The position numbers and the translations under genes were made by a program. A DNA stretch of 64,000 nt, from NCBI RefSeq assembly GCF_016808095.1, contig NC_068974.1, positions 29,930,825-29,994,824 on the forward strand. The letters run 5' to 3'. Position 1 is the stretch's first letter; the number at the start of each line of letters is the position of its first letter. Below, in pieces: positions 12,201 to 21,079 of this stretch. The notes below the pieces were generated by a model that saw nothing but the letters and a program-made list of their open reading frames with translations, ran no database searches and was not told where the DNA came from. The DNA comes from Vigna angularis (lineage: Eukaryota > Streptophyta > Magnoliopsida > Fabales > Fabaceae).

Positions 12201-15200
12201 AAAAAGGATGTAAAGATAGCTAACAATTCAGAACGATTTTTCATAAGATAAACCCAAGTACATCTTGAATATTCATCAATAAAGGTAACAAAATATCTAA
12301 AACCAAAGGAGGAGATACGACTAGGTCCCCATATATCAGAATGGATGATGGAAAAACTAGAATTACATATTGATTGAGACCTTTTAGGAAAGGAAGATCT
12401 AACATGTTTTCCCAATTGACATGACTCACATAACATGACCGACTCCTTTGGAAGAAGATTTAGATCCATTTGCAAGGGTTATGAAATGAGGTTTTTCTCG
12501 AAAGGAAATAGATGAGAACAAAGAGGTATTACCAGAAATGTGATCAGAAGCACCTGAGTCAATTACCCATGAATTTTGACATTTCATAGATTGAGAAACG
12601 CAAGCTGTTGATGTATTGGGAGATTGAGATGGTTGTGCCAAGGTGTTAGACTTTAACCTTAAATACTCTTGATATTCATCCTCAGAAAACATAGAAGTGG
12701 AGGACCATGATAGATAATTTTTTCCATTTAGCTTCTCGGAGGTAATTGATGGACTTCCAGAGAAGGAAAGAGTACTGCCAGACGCCATTTCTGAAGAAGA
12801 CGAATAGTACTAATTTGGAACAAGAAAACCCTAAGGGTTTAGACGAAGGAAACTGTGACAGTGATGGACGACGGTGGCCGGCAACGGCGGGTGGTGGCCG
12901 GCGGCGACGGTGGCCGGACGGTGGCCGGACAGTGGCCGGCGGTGGCCGACGGTTGACGGTGGCCGGCGGCGGGCAGCGGCGGACAGTGGCGGGCGACGAA
13001 GAACTATGGCGCCGGACATATATATATTACGAGATAGAAACCAGAGCAGGATCGACCCGCTCTGATACCAACTTAAGATTGAAACTGCAAAATAATTCTA
13101 GAGGGCTTGATTGATCCCTCTCACAATCTTCTATTTATAAGAATAAATTGATACACAAGTACATGATAAATAGGGTAACCCTAGACACAATATAATCATG
13201 ATAAATAGAGTAATCCTAGACATAATATAATCATGATAAATAGGGTAACCCTTGACACACTATAATGATGATAAAATAGGATAAATATCCTAACACGAGT
13301 TAACTTAGAAGTAAACTCGTTTTTTAAGTAAACTCGGTGGAATTGATTGTGAAACCAGTAGGATTGTGTATAATCGTGATATTGGAGCGATTTTGGGAGC
13401 TTGAAAGGGAAAAGAATTAAGAAAAACGAGCTCATTTTGGGTTTAGGGTTTCATGACCTAATTGGCACTGTCTCTCTCGCTCCTCTGCTTCTCTCTGTGG
13501 CCATCTCGTTCGCCATCGCCTCGCCTCCTTCAGGTCCCTGTTGCGTGCGCTCGTTCACACTTTGTTTACACTCTGTTTGTGGTTGTCGTTATGCCTGGTT
13601 CGGGCTTGTCGTTGTGCTCGTCATTGCACTGTTGTCTCGTCTCCTGGGCTTGCCTTTTGGTCTCGCCTTCTGGTCTCACCTCCTTCCACCATTGCATCAC
13701 TCACTGTTGAGTGAAGTTATTTTTTCTTAACAAAGGCATGAGCTGAGCCTCTGACATTGTTTTGGTTTTTAATAGGTAAATGAAATTGTTTTTCTAAACA
13801 ATAAAACCTAAGACCTCTGTCACTATCACTATTTTTTCTTTTATGTTTAATGAAAAAACTTAGAGCATTATGTCTCGAAATAGATCAAATTTAATGGATA
13901 CTAATCCAAATATTTATGTTTTATAATATTTTTATAAATAAATATGTCTAAGAATTTTATTTATTTGAAGTTATATAATTTTGTAAATTTATTTGAATTA
14001 GGATATTATTCATATAATTTTTTTTAATATTTTTATATAAAGTAAACTCTTACAAGTTTATGAGTCGAGTTTATTAAACTCTCACGAGTTTACGTAAACG
14101 CTCTAGTTTGACAATCTTGCTCACAACACTTTGCCTTCACTTTTTAACTTGATCTATGCCTAGTGTATAACCATCGACTCTCCTCCTTGAAACACGAAAG
14201 TTCTCTTAAATATCATAAACCACTAGAAAAGAGATTGGAAAACAACCAAACCATCCTTGCAGTCAAACCTCGAACTTACCAAAAGAAACAACGTCATCTC
14301 TCCTTCCCTTGCGTTTGTCAGACATCTCTGATTCACTTAACACTTGTCCCCAACTATTTGCTTAATCCACACTTGATGCACACCACCATTGTTTTTCCTT
14401 CTCTTAAAACAAATCCACACTTGATGCACCACCATTGTTTTTCCTTCTCTTAAAACGAGGAACACCCCTGGAAGACCAACATCTACTAAAACAAGATGGA
14501 AAGATGACCAATCCTCTTATAAGGTTATGCTCCAAACTTGCTAAGAAACCATTTCATATAAACTTCAAACCTGAACCCTTTGATCACCTCGACAAGTGCC
14601 ACACATCCTAGCAATCTTCATGTAATCACCACTACAGCAAACACTACTAGCTTAACTTAAAACCTTCTTCAAGAATAAACCTCTTCATTCCCTATCTGGC
14701 ATTAACATCCTATCTCTGAACCTCAACACATCTTTTGACCCATCATTAACTCCTTAGGCCGTTCTATATCAATCACTCCACTGATTTTTGTTGTCTAGGA
14801 TCCCACAACTATTATCCTCCTACCCCATCCCAAACACTCTGACCCGATATGTACAAACTGCCTCACTATACTCGATAGACTAGGATCTAGCAACTGTCTC
14901 TCCTTAATCAACTTAGAAAATCACTAGATATAGTCAGACTACTATATCTATTGAAATCAACCTCAACTCAACCTGCAACTTCATAACTCCGAACATCTCA
15001 ACCAACCCAAGCTCACTAATCATTCTCGATAACCACTTTTGTAGCTTATATTGTAGACACCTTTTTTTCCCATCTATTTCAAAACTTTTCTTCTCCCTTC
15101 CTCATTCACCGTACTCTAATTCTATAGCCTTACCTTTTCTTACAAAATTGATTGTTTGATGTACTTCTTCCTTTGGTGCTTGAAATCTTCCACCTCAGCC

Positions 15201-18200
15201 CAAGGTCAAACCTTCCTTATATGCAAACCACTTATCTTGAAACATCCCTCTAAACTTAACTTTGATGCATCCACTTGCTGAGAAGATCTAACCATCTCCT
15301 TCTGATTATTTTACTTAGCTTAAAACCCTTACAATACTTCATTCTCCTCAAAGACCTTTTCTCCAACTTGGAAAACTTTGCCTTACACAACTACTCCTCA
15401 AACTCTTCTTCGTCTTATACCTCTTTTCTAAAGATTGATTCCCCTTGGTCCACTTCAGAATTCCTATTTCCTTTTTAACTTTAACCTCAAACCTTCCATC
15501 ATTTTCCTTATAAGTCCCAAACATTTCTGATATGCAAAACCATGTTGCCTTCTCAATGTTGCTACGCCAGTGCACACTGACACCTGCGCTTTTACTCTGA
15601 ATTCTAAATCCAATTTCTCTTGCAAAACTTGTGATTTCTACTCCCCTAACTCTGTTCTTGAGACTCCTTCAACGAAAATGTAACTTTTGAACTCCAACAT
15701 ATTTCTCCATCCTTTGCGGGGCAAAATCTATGATCTTCTAATACCCAAGCTCCCACACACCATATCTCCCTATCTTCAAGGCAAATTCTAATAAAGGTAT
15801 ACAGGTCAAATTATCCTTGAATCTGCATTCCTCTACCACTATAGAGCATAAAACACTACCACAAAGGCAAGAACAAGACAAGAAACACTATAGAAAACAA
15901 AACTCGGACCACAACTCTTCTTTCCCCAAACCTTATGAATTAAGAAAGGAAAATCATCTCTGATAGAGTCATGAGTGCGCACCCTTATTACTCTTATCAA
16001 GTTGTTTTTCTGTTCTCAATACTTCCAGTTAGATACAACTCTTCACGGGAAAGATACGACAAACCAACAACTCTCAAGTTATCCTAAGGATGAAATGCTC
16101 TGATACCATTAATGTAACATCCCAAATATATAGTATTAAAACTATAAAGGAACTATCACATAATTAATAGAATAAATTAGTTAACAATTAGGAGAATATA
16201 AAGTTATATTATAGTCATTTAAGCATAACTATAATCAAACCCCATATAAAGATTTACTAAGCTCAAACCATATACAATATTTGGTGTTTTAAAACAAGCA
16301 AAAGAAATGACAACTACTAAAGTTATAATACAAAAACTACTAAGCCTCTGGGCCATCTCAACCTAAGGCTTGCTCTACAGTCACCTCATCACCTTTTGCT
16401 CACACCCACCAGATGATCATAGCCAAGACAACAAAGCACAAGGACATCCCAAAAAGATATAAACAAAAGGGTAAGCTAGTGATACAAACAATTCATAATA
16501 TACATTAACATTTCACACATGAATCACATTTCACATAAAACAATTCAAACATCTAAGACATGTCAAGACCTAGACTGGCTTATTAGGATTTAGTATGAAT
16601 GTCGAGCTATGATAGGTCGTGCACTTATGGTGACCTCTAATGCTTTGCAAAGCCATTGCCAATAGGTTTTACCCTACCACACTCACAAGGATAGTTTGTA
16701 TTGTGTCTTAGGTCATACTCGAAGCACTTAAACTAAGACTTCCTACTACTCTCATCACATGTATCAATCTTCTCTAATTGAGAATGAACGATCATTAGAG
16801 TTTCAGGATAACCCCCAAGACGGAGCTCCCTGCATTTTATACAAACAATACTTGAAACTACCAATAGGAATTTCCTCCTTGGAACTCCTTTCCACACTTT
16901 TTCATTCACATACATATCTTTCATATAAATATAGTAAGCAATCACATGAAACCACTCCATATCCATCAATGCACAAGAACCAGTTCAAGAAGAACCACTA
17001 AACAACACTAAAACCCTTTAAACCCATACTTACAAAAGTGGCGCTCAGCCCCTAGAAGGTAGAGCTTAGCGCTCTAGCCACTAAAAAGTGGCGCTCAGTG
17101 CCAGAAACCTGACGCTCAGCCTCAGCGACACAGGAATGTGGCGCTCAGGAGCCCAGAAAGAGGCGTTTGGTGCCATATTAGTTGATAACACACAGTGTTT
17201 ATGGATTTTGATGTACCTAAGACTTATGCAATTGATCAAAAGGGTTTCTTACACACTAGAATTGATATGAAAACATGTTTATAAATAAAAACAAAGTACC
17301 TCTTTGATCATTAGACCCGAAACTAGGTGCATTAAACCCATATGACAACTCCAAAAGTACCTAAACTCAAATCTACACTTTCTAACTCAAAACTCTGCAA
17401 ACTAAAGGTATGAACAAGTCTTAATGGACTCAATAACATACCCCAAAATCTAATTTTCATCACAGCCTCTATACTTTAAGTTTTCACTAGTTAGAACCTC
17501 CAATTTGGACTAAAACGTGATAGAAAAACAACATAAGAACCAAGTATCATTTCCACCTCAGATTTTGCCTAACTCAACACCTAAACAAGTCCTAAATCAC
17601 TTAAGAATTGACCCTAAACTTCTGATTTTTTCATCTAACCATTTTCTCAAAATCTCAACCGTTAAAACCCCTAAAGTTGAACTTGAAACTTTTTAAAACC
17701 ACTCTACTAACTAACACTTGTTCCTATTTCAGATTTCTACTAACTCTAAGCTCTAACAAGTTTCAACTAACACAAAACCAGACCTGAAACACCAGATTTC
17801 TCAATCCAACCCTTATCTCAGAAACTTGCCTATCAAAACCTCAATTTTTGACTAGCAAACCCATAACTTTGATAACTCACTACCCCTTAAACATTGCAGC
17901 CAATTCCAAACATCAATACAACTTCATAATATATTATTCATGACAGCAATAACATCAAAATCACATCATACCAGATATTCAAACATCATGCTATCAATTA
18001 ACATCATCTAAGCACAATAAATACTAGAACGAATATGACAATTACAATTAAATCATCCTATCATCCAAACAATCACAAATCATACTTGTAAATTAAAATT
18101 TAAGAATGCACACTACCTTCCCTTACCTGTTAGAAACTTAAACCAGCTCTAGAGAACCCTACTCTGCTCTCTCAGCTTAAAGAGGCCAAATAACACCTAC

Positions 18201-19265
18201 GGACAACGAAAGCATGGTTAAGGTATGCCATTAGAACTACTCATCAGTAGAGAACTTAAGGGAAGGCTCAGATGACACATGCATAGAAAATAAAGTCCAC
18301 ATCCAAAGGAAAATGTGAGAGCTAAAGAAAAAGAGTTGAAACTAATTTACTCTTTTGGACAAACTAATCGAAGGTTGGTAGACGTTGCCTCAAGGATCAC
18401 ATAGACGCTTACTGATCTTCAAACAGATGACTTAGACATAGAGGGAAGGAAGAGCTCTAGAGGAATCTGTTTTTAGAGAGATGGTGTAATTGAAATAATG
18501 AAACTCGTCTTAAAATCTTCTATTTACATTAAAATAATTGAGTTTTACTATTTTTAAACTACTATGTCATTTTTTTAGGTTATTACGATGATGTTTGTTA
18601 ATATAAAAACTTTGGTTTGCCTTTCATGCTTTTGATAACTATGATGTACTTGTAATCTCTACAAATATGCAATCTCTTCCCCCAATATTTAGTTAAAAGT
18701 AGACCATATGTTGAGGAGACTGAGTAAATGGTTGCATCGAGGTTGACTGCCCGTTCAATTGACAGTTTGCCGTAACGTTTTTTACAATTTTGTTTATAAA
18801 TTTTACATGATTTGACTTTCATCCATCAGGTACATGTCCTCCACATTATTAAAAGTGGCGAGTGAAAATAGCTCAGTTGTTGCTGTTGTTGGAAAGGGTC
18901 ATTTACAGGGAATAAAGAAGCATTGGAAGCAACCTGTCGTGGTGGGTGAACATTTAGTTATTTGTCTGGTATAATCGACAATTTATAAGTATTTTTATCA
19001 CAAAATTGTATAACCAGTCATATGAACCGGATTTTTGCCCCTTATTTTGCAATATTTTTCCAAAATCATATAGTTATGCTTTTGTTATTCATTGCCATAT
19101 TTTCTTACCTCAGTTCACAACGTTTTCTTTTTTCAGATGAAGGATCTCATGACAGTTCCATCTGTTGAACCAGCTGTATCTGCAATAAGAATCGTGACAT
19201 CCGTTGGTGTTGTCGTGGCTGGGGTGGCCATTATATCAGGAATCTATCTTTCATGCAAGAAATAA
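286..19265 (+). CDS. TraB domain-containing protein, copy A (5' exons outside window; introns invaded by retrotransposons)
   Basis: Six in-frame exons can be read: 286-369, 471-575, 3561-3674, 3776-3876, 18830-18941 and 19137-19265, giving 214 codons and a TAA stop. The protein carries TraB/Tiki-type marks: a GDR near the end of the second exon and a G-X-X-H (GKGH) in the fifth. The last exon has a C-terminal hydrophobic helix (VGVVVAGVAIISGI) followed by CKK, which suggests a tail anchor. Arabidopsis TRB1/TRB2 are reported at the outer mitochondrial membrane, at ER-mitochondria contacts and in mitophagy; the same role here is inference. Exons encoding the first GXXH and the ExxxR motif must lie left of position 1. 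Introns 576-3560 and 3877-18829 are filled with mobile elements, against 857 and 233 bp in copy C. Intron 370-470 has a GC donor. No coding lesion is visible, so the gene may still be expressed if the 15-kb intron is spliced. Confidence 0.82.
1775..2161 (+). pseudogene. Ty3-like gag fragment
   Basis: The 128-codon reading begins MEGRLIAIESSVEELR and contains the Retrotrans_gag core (ISMEGSARYWFRFWREK, then GTVDEYVRYFK). It matches the intact gag of the element at 4190-6074, but the segment between the N-terminal coiled coil and the gag core has been deleted. An in-frame TAG ends it at 2161. The homologous reading continues past the stop (PNEQLLVYFLPGLQEDIRNQ) and meets another stop. This is a dead copy in the large intron of TraB copy A. 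Confidence 0.75.
2680..2795 (+). pseudogene. Retropepsin-like protease remnant of Ty3 element
   Basis: The translation reads NFIDKGLVEELGLP followed by a QVRLGD motif. That resembles the segment just after the catalytic DSGA(T/S)HNF of Ty3/gypsy proteases, but the catalytic Asp-Ser-Gly itself is missing. It lies downstream of the gag fragment in the same strand, as expected for a decayed gag-pol. The call rests on family resemblance only. Confidence 0.5.
3137..3350. repeat. Minisatellite, 27-36 bp units with CCGTTCGG core
   Basis: CCGTTCGG or close variants recur at 3161, 3197, 3233, 3263, 3286, 3313 and ~3343, separated by pyrimidine-rich spacers (ACTTCCCTCCTCCC type). The complement CCGAACGG is scattered over 2330-2960 of the same element, so the two halves can pair. 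Confidence 0.8.
4190..6074 (-). mobile_element. Gag-only LTR retrotransposon (TR-GAG-like)
   Basis: Two direct LTRs of 291 bp (4190-4480 and 5784-6074) start TGATAGG and end CCTAACA. The 5-bp target duplication ATATG lies at 4185-4189 and 6075-6079. The LTRs differ at roughly 4% of positions by eye. The interior of about 1.3 kb codes only for gag on the minus strand; there is no room for pol. This matches the published class of terminal-repeat retrotransposons with a GAG domain, which must borrow pol functions. It sits in the 15-kb intron of TraB copy A, opposite to the gene. Confidence 0.9.
4750..5730 (-). CDS. Retrotransposon gag protein (intact, 326 aa)
   Basis: The open reading begins MEGRVAAIEGQMEAVYIAIAE, a helical and probably coiled-coil N-terminus (about residues 1-60). 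An acidic, polar linker follows (about 70-115). The Retrotrans_gag core spans about 120-235 (ISMEGYVGSWFRFWREK, VGTVEEYVREFEVLVGQT, GYFMAGLQEEV). The C-terminus is basic and Gly/Ser-rich, with no CCHC zinc knuckle seen. Gag would form the virus-like particle around the element RNA. The start lies 53 bp inside the 5' LTR. An intact frame in an element with ~4% LTR divergence suggests that gag, but not pol, was maintained. Confidence 0.8.
   Translation of the reverse strand: MEGRVAAIEGQMEAVYIAIAETKADTVFLWHEIGAWRQNYEAMRQDIQAILKMLGDRNRDPNDHRQGGSESSVNDNGVGPDEDRERRGEGRQDGQINWRKRVELPVFEGGELWNWISKAEKFFEVQRVDEDEKLQLAFISMEGYVGSWFRFWREKTKNHSWEGLKRALGIRFGGGTRGTVYERLSTIKQVGTVEEYVREFEVLVGQTTKIPEEQILGYFMAGLQEEVGNHVRPHDPQDLMTAMRVERDVEKLGAHTKTGRGSVPKNQSSWGRTARVVARVEFQRDTQSQGGAAESVGSVKKEATPEGGAARTTGDWRERNTRNLPY
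6124..7411 (-). repeat. Left (3') LTR of the large gypsy-like element, internally deleted
   Basis: It matches 16113-18584 but lacks about 1.2 kb (counterpart of 17031-18245). The junction is at ACTTA near 7040, a 5-mer present on both sides of the missing segment in the other LTR. That is the pattern of deletion by short-repeat recombination. Confidence 0.85.
9280..9516 (-). mobile_element. TRIM-like 3' LTR plus internal part, joined to copia LTR
   Basis: 9280-9399 resembles a small plant LTR: on the minus strand it starts TGTTGGAAGTCCCACATCGA and ends near TTTCTAATA. The internal part runs to a tRNA-iMet primer site (GCTCTGATACCA, ~9497-9508) that directly precedes the copia LTR at 9517. 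The usual TRIM 5' LTR is absent and a copia LTR occupies its place. The 5-mer CGAGT at 9275-9279 recurs after the far copia LTR (13296-13300), suggesting the whole block inserted as one. TRIM identity is from memory of legume repeats. Confidence 0.65.
9740..12475 (-). CDS. Copia pol: integrase, reverse transcriptase, RNase H (up to 911 codons)
   Basis: In order on the minus strand: the tail of the GAG-pre-integrase zinc region (LCESCQLGKH); the integrase core with DDE residues in HSDIWGP, RSDNAKEYF and NGIAERKNR; a proline/serine-rich linker; RVT_2 reverse transcriptase with the YVDD motif; and RNase H with YCDADWAGSP and STAEAEYRAMA. It ends CSKLGTYNLYAPA just before the purine tract. The nominal first codons (MQMDLNLLPK) are an out-of-frame reading of the protease tail, so the natural protein start is lost. 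The catalytic domains look intact and could act in trans only if translated. Confidence 0.88.
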   Translation of the reverse strand: MQMDLNLLPKESVMLCESCQLGKHVRSSFPKRSQSICNSSFSIIHSDIWGPSRISSFGFRYFVTFIDEYSRCTWVYLMKNRSELLAIFTSFLNEIKNQFGQVIKILRSDNAKEYFSSSFSAILSSHGILHQSTCPHTPQQNGIAERKNRHLVETARTLLLGAHIPVHHWGDAILTACYLINRMPSSSLDNKVPFSILFPNDPLFHTSPRVFGCVCFVHDMSPGLDKLSARALKCVFLGYSRLQKGYRCYSPETKKYYMSANVTFFEQTPYFSPSVQDVSFLQQVLPIPMAESNSSTVSIIPTLDHNPSTPVPPHTEIIPHRAPMDSPPPQDNGESPTSDSSPSSPPPTPPGANDSAWPIALRKGTRSTRNPHPVYNFLSYHRLSSSYFSLLSSVSSVVIPKNVKEALDHPGWRQAMIAEMQALDHSNTWELVPLPPGKKAVGCRWVYAVKVGPDGEIDRLKARLVAKGYTQVYGLDYCDTFSPVAKMTTIRLFFAMAAIRHWPLHQLDIKNAFLHGDLEEEVYMEQPPGFVAQGESGMVCKLHRSLYGLKQSPRAWFGKFSSIVQKFGLKRSEVDHSVFYCHSSLGKCVYLIVYVDDIVITGNDVVGISQLKEYLCRHFQTKDLGSLKYFLGIEVAQSKDGVVISQRKYALDILQETGMIDCRPVDSPMDPNQKLRTEEGELFSDPERYRRLVGKLIYLTITRPDLSFAVGVVSQFMQAPCVDHWNALIRILRYVKKAPGQGLLYEDKGSIHVSGYCDADWAGSPIDRRSTTGYCVFLGGNIISWKSKKQNVVARSTAEAEYRAMASLTCELIWVKQFLQEIKFCDIHTMKMYCDNQAALHIASNPVFHERTKHIEIDCHFVREKLLTKEICTEFIGSNDQLADVLTKSLRGPRIEFICSKLGTYNLYAPA
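12426..12788 (-). pseudogene. Copia gag-protease fusion fragment
   Basis: The reading starts MASGSTLSFSGSPSITSEKL, the copia gag N-terminus (GKNYLSW follows). It jumps directly to FSEDEYQEYL and the protease motif DSGASDHISG, so most of gag including the zinc knuckle is deleted. It ends at GVGHVM and TGA. Comparison with the relative at 21080-22743 shows that the protease C-terminus and the integrase zinc region are missing between this frame and pol. Confidence 0.8.
12870..13012 (-). repeat. GC-rich GGTGGCCGG repeat in copia leader
   Basis: GGTGGCCGG and GGCGGCGAC variants recur many times between the primer site and gag, in sharp contrast with the AT-rich surroundings. A diverged version is in the leader of the related copia at 22410-22500. 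Confidence 0.8.
13301..14130. repeat. Unclassified repeat bounded by TAAACTCG-type motifs
   Basis: Motifs GTAAACTCG/CGAGTTTAC occur at 13311-13345 and again inverted at 14040-14100. No frame of note; the open stretches at 13401-13730 look like chance. It lies between the copia right end and the remaining gypsy interior, so it may be a separate insertion. The boundaries are guesses. Confidence 0.35.
14131..16096 (-). other. Decayed interior of the large gypsy-like element
   Basis: AT-rich and stop-rich on both strands; no recognisable domain. Assigned by position between the nested insertion and the primer site. 7420-9274 is the corresponding left part. Confidence 0.55.
16097..16108 (-). other. 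Primer-binding site (tRNA-iMet) of the large gypsy-like element
   Basis: The plus strand reads GCTCTGATACCA, complement of TGGTATCAGAGC, next to the start of the right LTR at 16113. Confidence 0.85.
16113..18584 (-). repeat. Right (5') LTR of the large gypsy-like element (2.47 kb)
   Basis: This is the full-length LTR form. From 17037 to ~17170 it carries several copies of a GTGGCGCTCAG-type motif not present in the shortened left LTR. Short open readings at 16733-17270 are chance. Confidence 0.85.
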
Positions 19266-19826
19266 CTTTCTTATAAGAGATGCTGTCATCCACCACAACG
19301 TCGATGTAGGAATTGAAACATGTAGCAGTTGAGTCAACCATCAACGAAGTTGATGCAGAAGCTATTTATCTTTTTCGTATCAAGAATAACAATTCTTTTT
19401 GAATCTTTACATAGAAATCATGTTATACAATACTAATAAATACCCAGTCAGATAGTTCCATTTTAACAGGAATCCCAAGGGAGATAGAAAATGGTCTAAT
19501 TACAATTTTTTATTCTTGCGCATATAACTGTTGGGAATAAACAATAGTGATTCCATATATTATTAGGAAGAATACAAAAGTATATGAAAGTTAACATTTT
19601 TATTATAAAAAACGCCAAGTAAAATGGAAATAGAAAATTAGATATTACATAATATATTTATTTTCATTTATTGGAAAACTCATAAGTTATGCAAGGAGAG
19701 AGAGATAGAGAAATGAAAATAGTTGGAGTAATTTTCCCAAATTCGAGTTAAATCTATCTCAAATTTATTAAAAAATATTTAATGTGGTCGTTCTTCTTAA
19801 TGTTGTTACTGTTTTCTATTGGGAGG
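19266..19826 (+). other. 3' flank of TraB copy A, duplicated downstream of copy C
   Basis: This stretch aligns closely with 27416-27987 (for example GATGCTGTCATCCACCACAA and the AATGTTGTTA block). Similarity ends abruptly at 19826 and 27987, marking a duplication or rearrangement breakpoint. It contains the 3' UTR, whose end I cannot place. Confidence 0.7.
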
Positions 19827-20199
19827 CATGACTCAGTTTGATATTGTTTTGAAGTGCGTATTATTTAAGTATTGGACATTGTTATCTGTTATGGATATTA
19901 ATTAAGTGTTTGAGATTGTTTTCTAAAGTGAATTTTAATTAGGCACTGAAAATTGATTACGATACACAATTGAAGTTGGTTTGTGAGATATTTAGATACG
20001 ATTTTAGGAGGATACAATAGCAATGCTATAGCCTCGTATATAGAAAATACAAGTGAAGTGGAATGCAGAATAAAACTTGTTTTTGCTACATTCATAAAAG
20101 TAGGGTCCAAGCTAGGAGTAAGGAGATAATTTGTATAAAAAGCCATAATATCGACTACACAAACGGAAACATTTTGGTGTACATCGTAAGGTCCGAGGA

Positions 20200-20690
20200 C
20201 GTAAGGAAAATATCCAATGATGACCACAATAAACATGAGAGAACAAGACCTTATGAAACTGATAAGGGAAATGCAGGTATAGATGCAGGCTCAAATGCAG
20301 GAGATGCAACGAAGGCATGTCACCAAGATAGCCGCATTAAGGGTAAAACACGTTGTTGCTTAATAGGAGCAATCGACCTAACATTCGATGTCCCTCATCC
20401 CCACCAAATCGAAGAAAATAATCATGGGGATAGACCTAGTCGGACCGCTTAGGAGGTGAGGACGACCAGTCAGGAGATTAGTAAGACTGGGCAAGAAGTG
20501 AATAGCGCAGCTATTAAGATGACCATCTCGGTCCTTACGGTATAGGTCAAGGGCCTGCTACCCTTCCCCATGACAGTCATGGAAGATCGATGTCGGAGAA
20601 GTCAACGCCCCCAACGTTCGAAAAGTACGATGGATCGACCGATCTAGATGAACACATTCAATGATCCTGTTTGGTGTCGAGTAATCATGT
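20200..20690 (+). pseudogene. Ty3/gypsy gag N-terminal remnant
   Basis: One frame gives a Gln/Met-rich helix (MQAQMQEMQRRHVTKIAALR near 20277-20340). A frame from 20590 gives STPPTFEKYDGSTDLDEHI, the typical start of a gypsy gag domain, then a stop. Frames are broken between these pieces and no LTRs are seen. It is a different family from the other elements here. 19827-20199 shows nothing recognisable. Confidence 0.6.
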
Positions 20691-20699
20691 TCAAACACA

Positions 20700-21079
20700 A
20701 AAGGCCCAAAGAGGCCAATAATTGCAACCCTTACTGTTTCTATGCTCAAACTTAACTACAACCTCTAAAGAAGGTTAAAATAAGTAAAAACAATGTGTAA
20801 TTCAGCATAGGCTCACTAATACTTCATCAAACCCTTAAAGAGATTGAAATTATGAGTAATACCTCAACCACATCAGGAGCTATTCAACCAGAGTCATCAC
20901 TTACCCTTCTACCAACATAAACTTGACAGAAAATACCCTTACCCAATTTCCTTCGATCTTAAATATAGAAACATTTCGAGATTATGGTTTTGGAAGAAAC
21001 AAGAGAGGGATTAGGGTTTTGGGATGTTACTAATTTAGGGATTTAGAAATGAACTAACATTATTTACCAAATCAATGAA
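20700..21079. other. Unassigned AT-rich stretch
   Basis: Nothing recognisable on either strand; lies between the gypsy remnant and the truncated copia. Confidence 0.4.

Larger units (their letters stand above)
9517..13295 (-). mobile_element. Young Ty1/copia retrotransposon with internal deletions
   Basis: Two 216-bp LTRs (9517-9732 and 13080-13295) start TGAAACTGC and end CCTAACA. I see one base difference between them, so insertion was recent. A polypurine tract (CTCCCCCT on plus) follows the left LTR at 9733-9740. A tRNA-iMet primer site is at 13059-13070. Gene order (protease, integrase, RT, RNase H) is Ty1/copia. Deletions in gag and between protease and integrase make it non-autonomous. 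It is nested in the older gypsy-like element. Confidence 0.92.
6124..18584 (-). mobile_element. Large old Ty3/gypsy-like LTR element with nested insertion
   Basis: Related LTRs lie at 6124-7411 and 16113-18584, both starting TGTAACATCCCAAATATATA. The target duplication ACGAT is at 6119-6123 and 18585-18589. A tRNA-iMet primer site (complement of TGGTATCAGAGC) is at 16097-16108, 4 bp from the right LTR, so the element reads on the minus strand. A purine tract (complement of TCCTTCCC) abuts the left LTR at 7412-7419. The interior (7420-9274 and 13301-16096) has no usable frame; it is a decayed gag-pol. LTRs differ by about 7% over the first 150 bp. The right LTR lacks the last few bases expected from the left one. 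It accounts for most of TraB copy A's largest intron. Confidence 0.85.

Noticed and set aside
13401..13730. Possible small gene beginning MKGKRIKKNELI
   Set aside because: Sits in an unclassified repeat inside the gypsy-like element, no domain, overlapping frames equally open.
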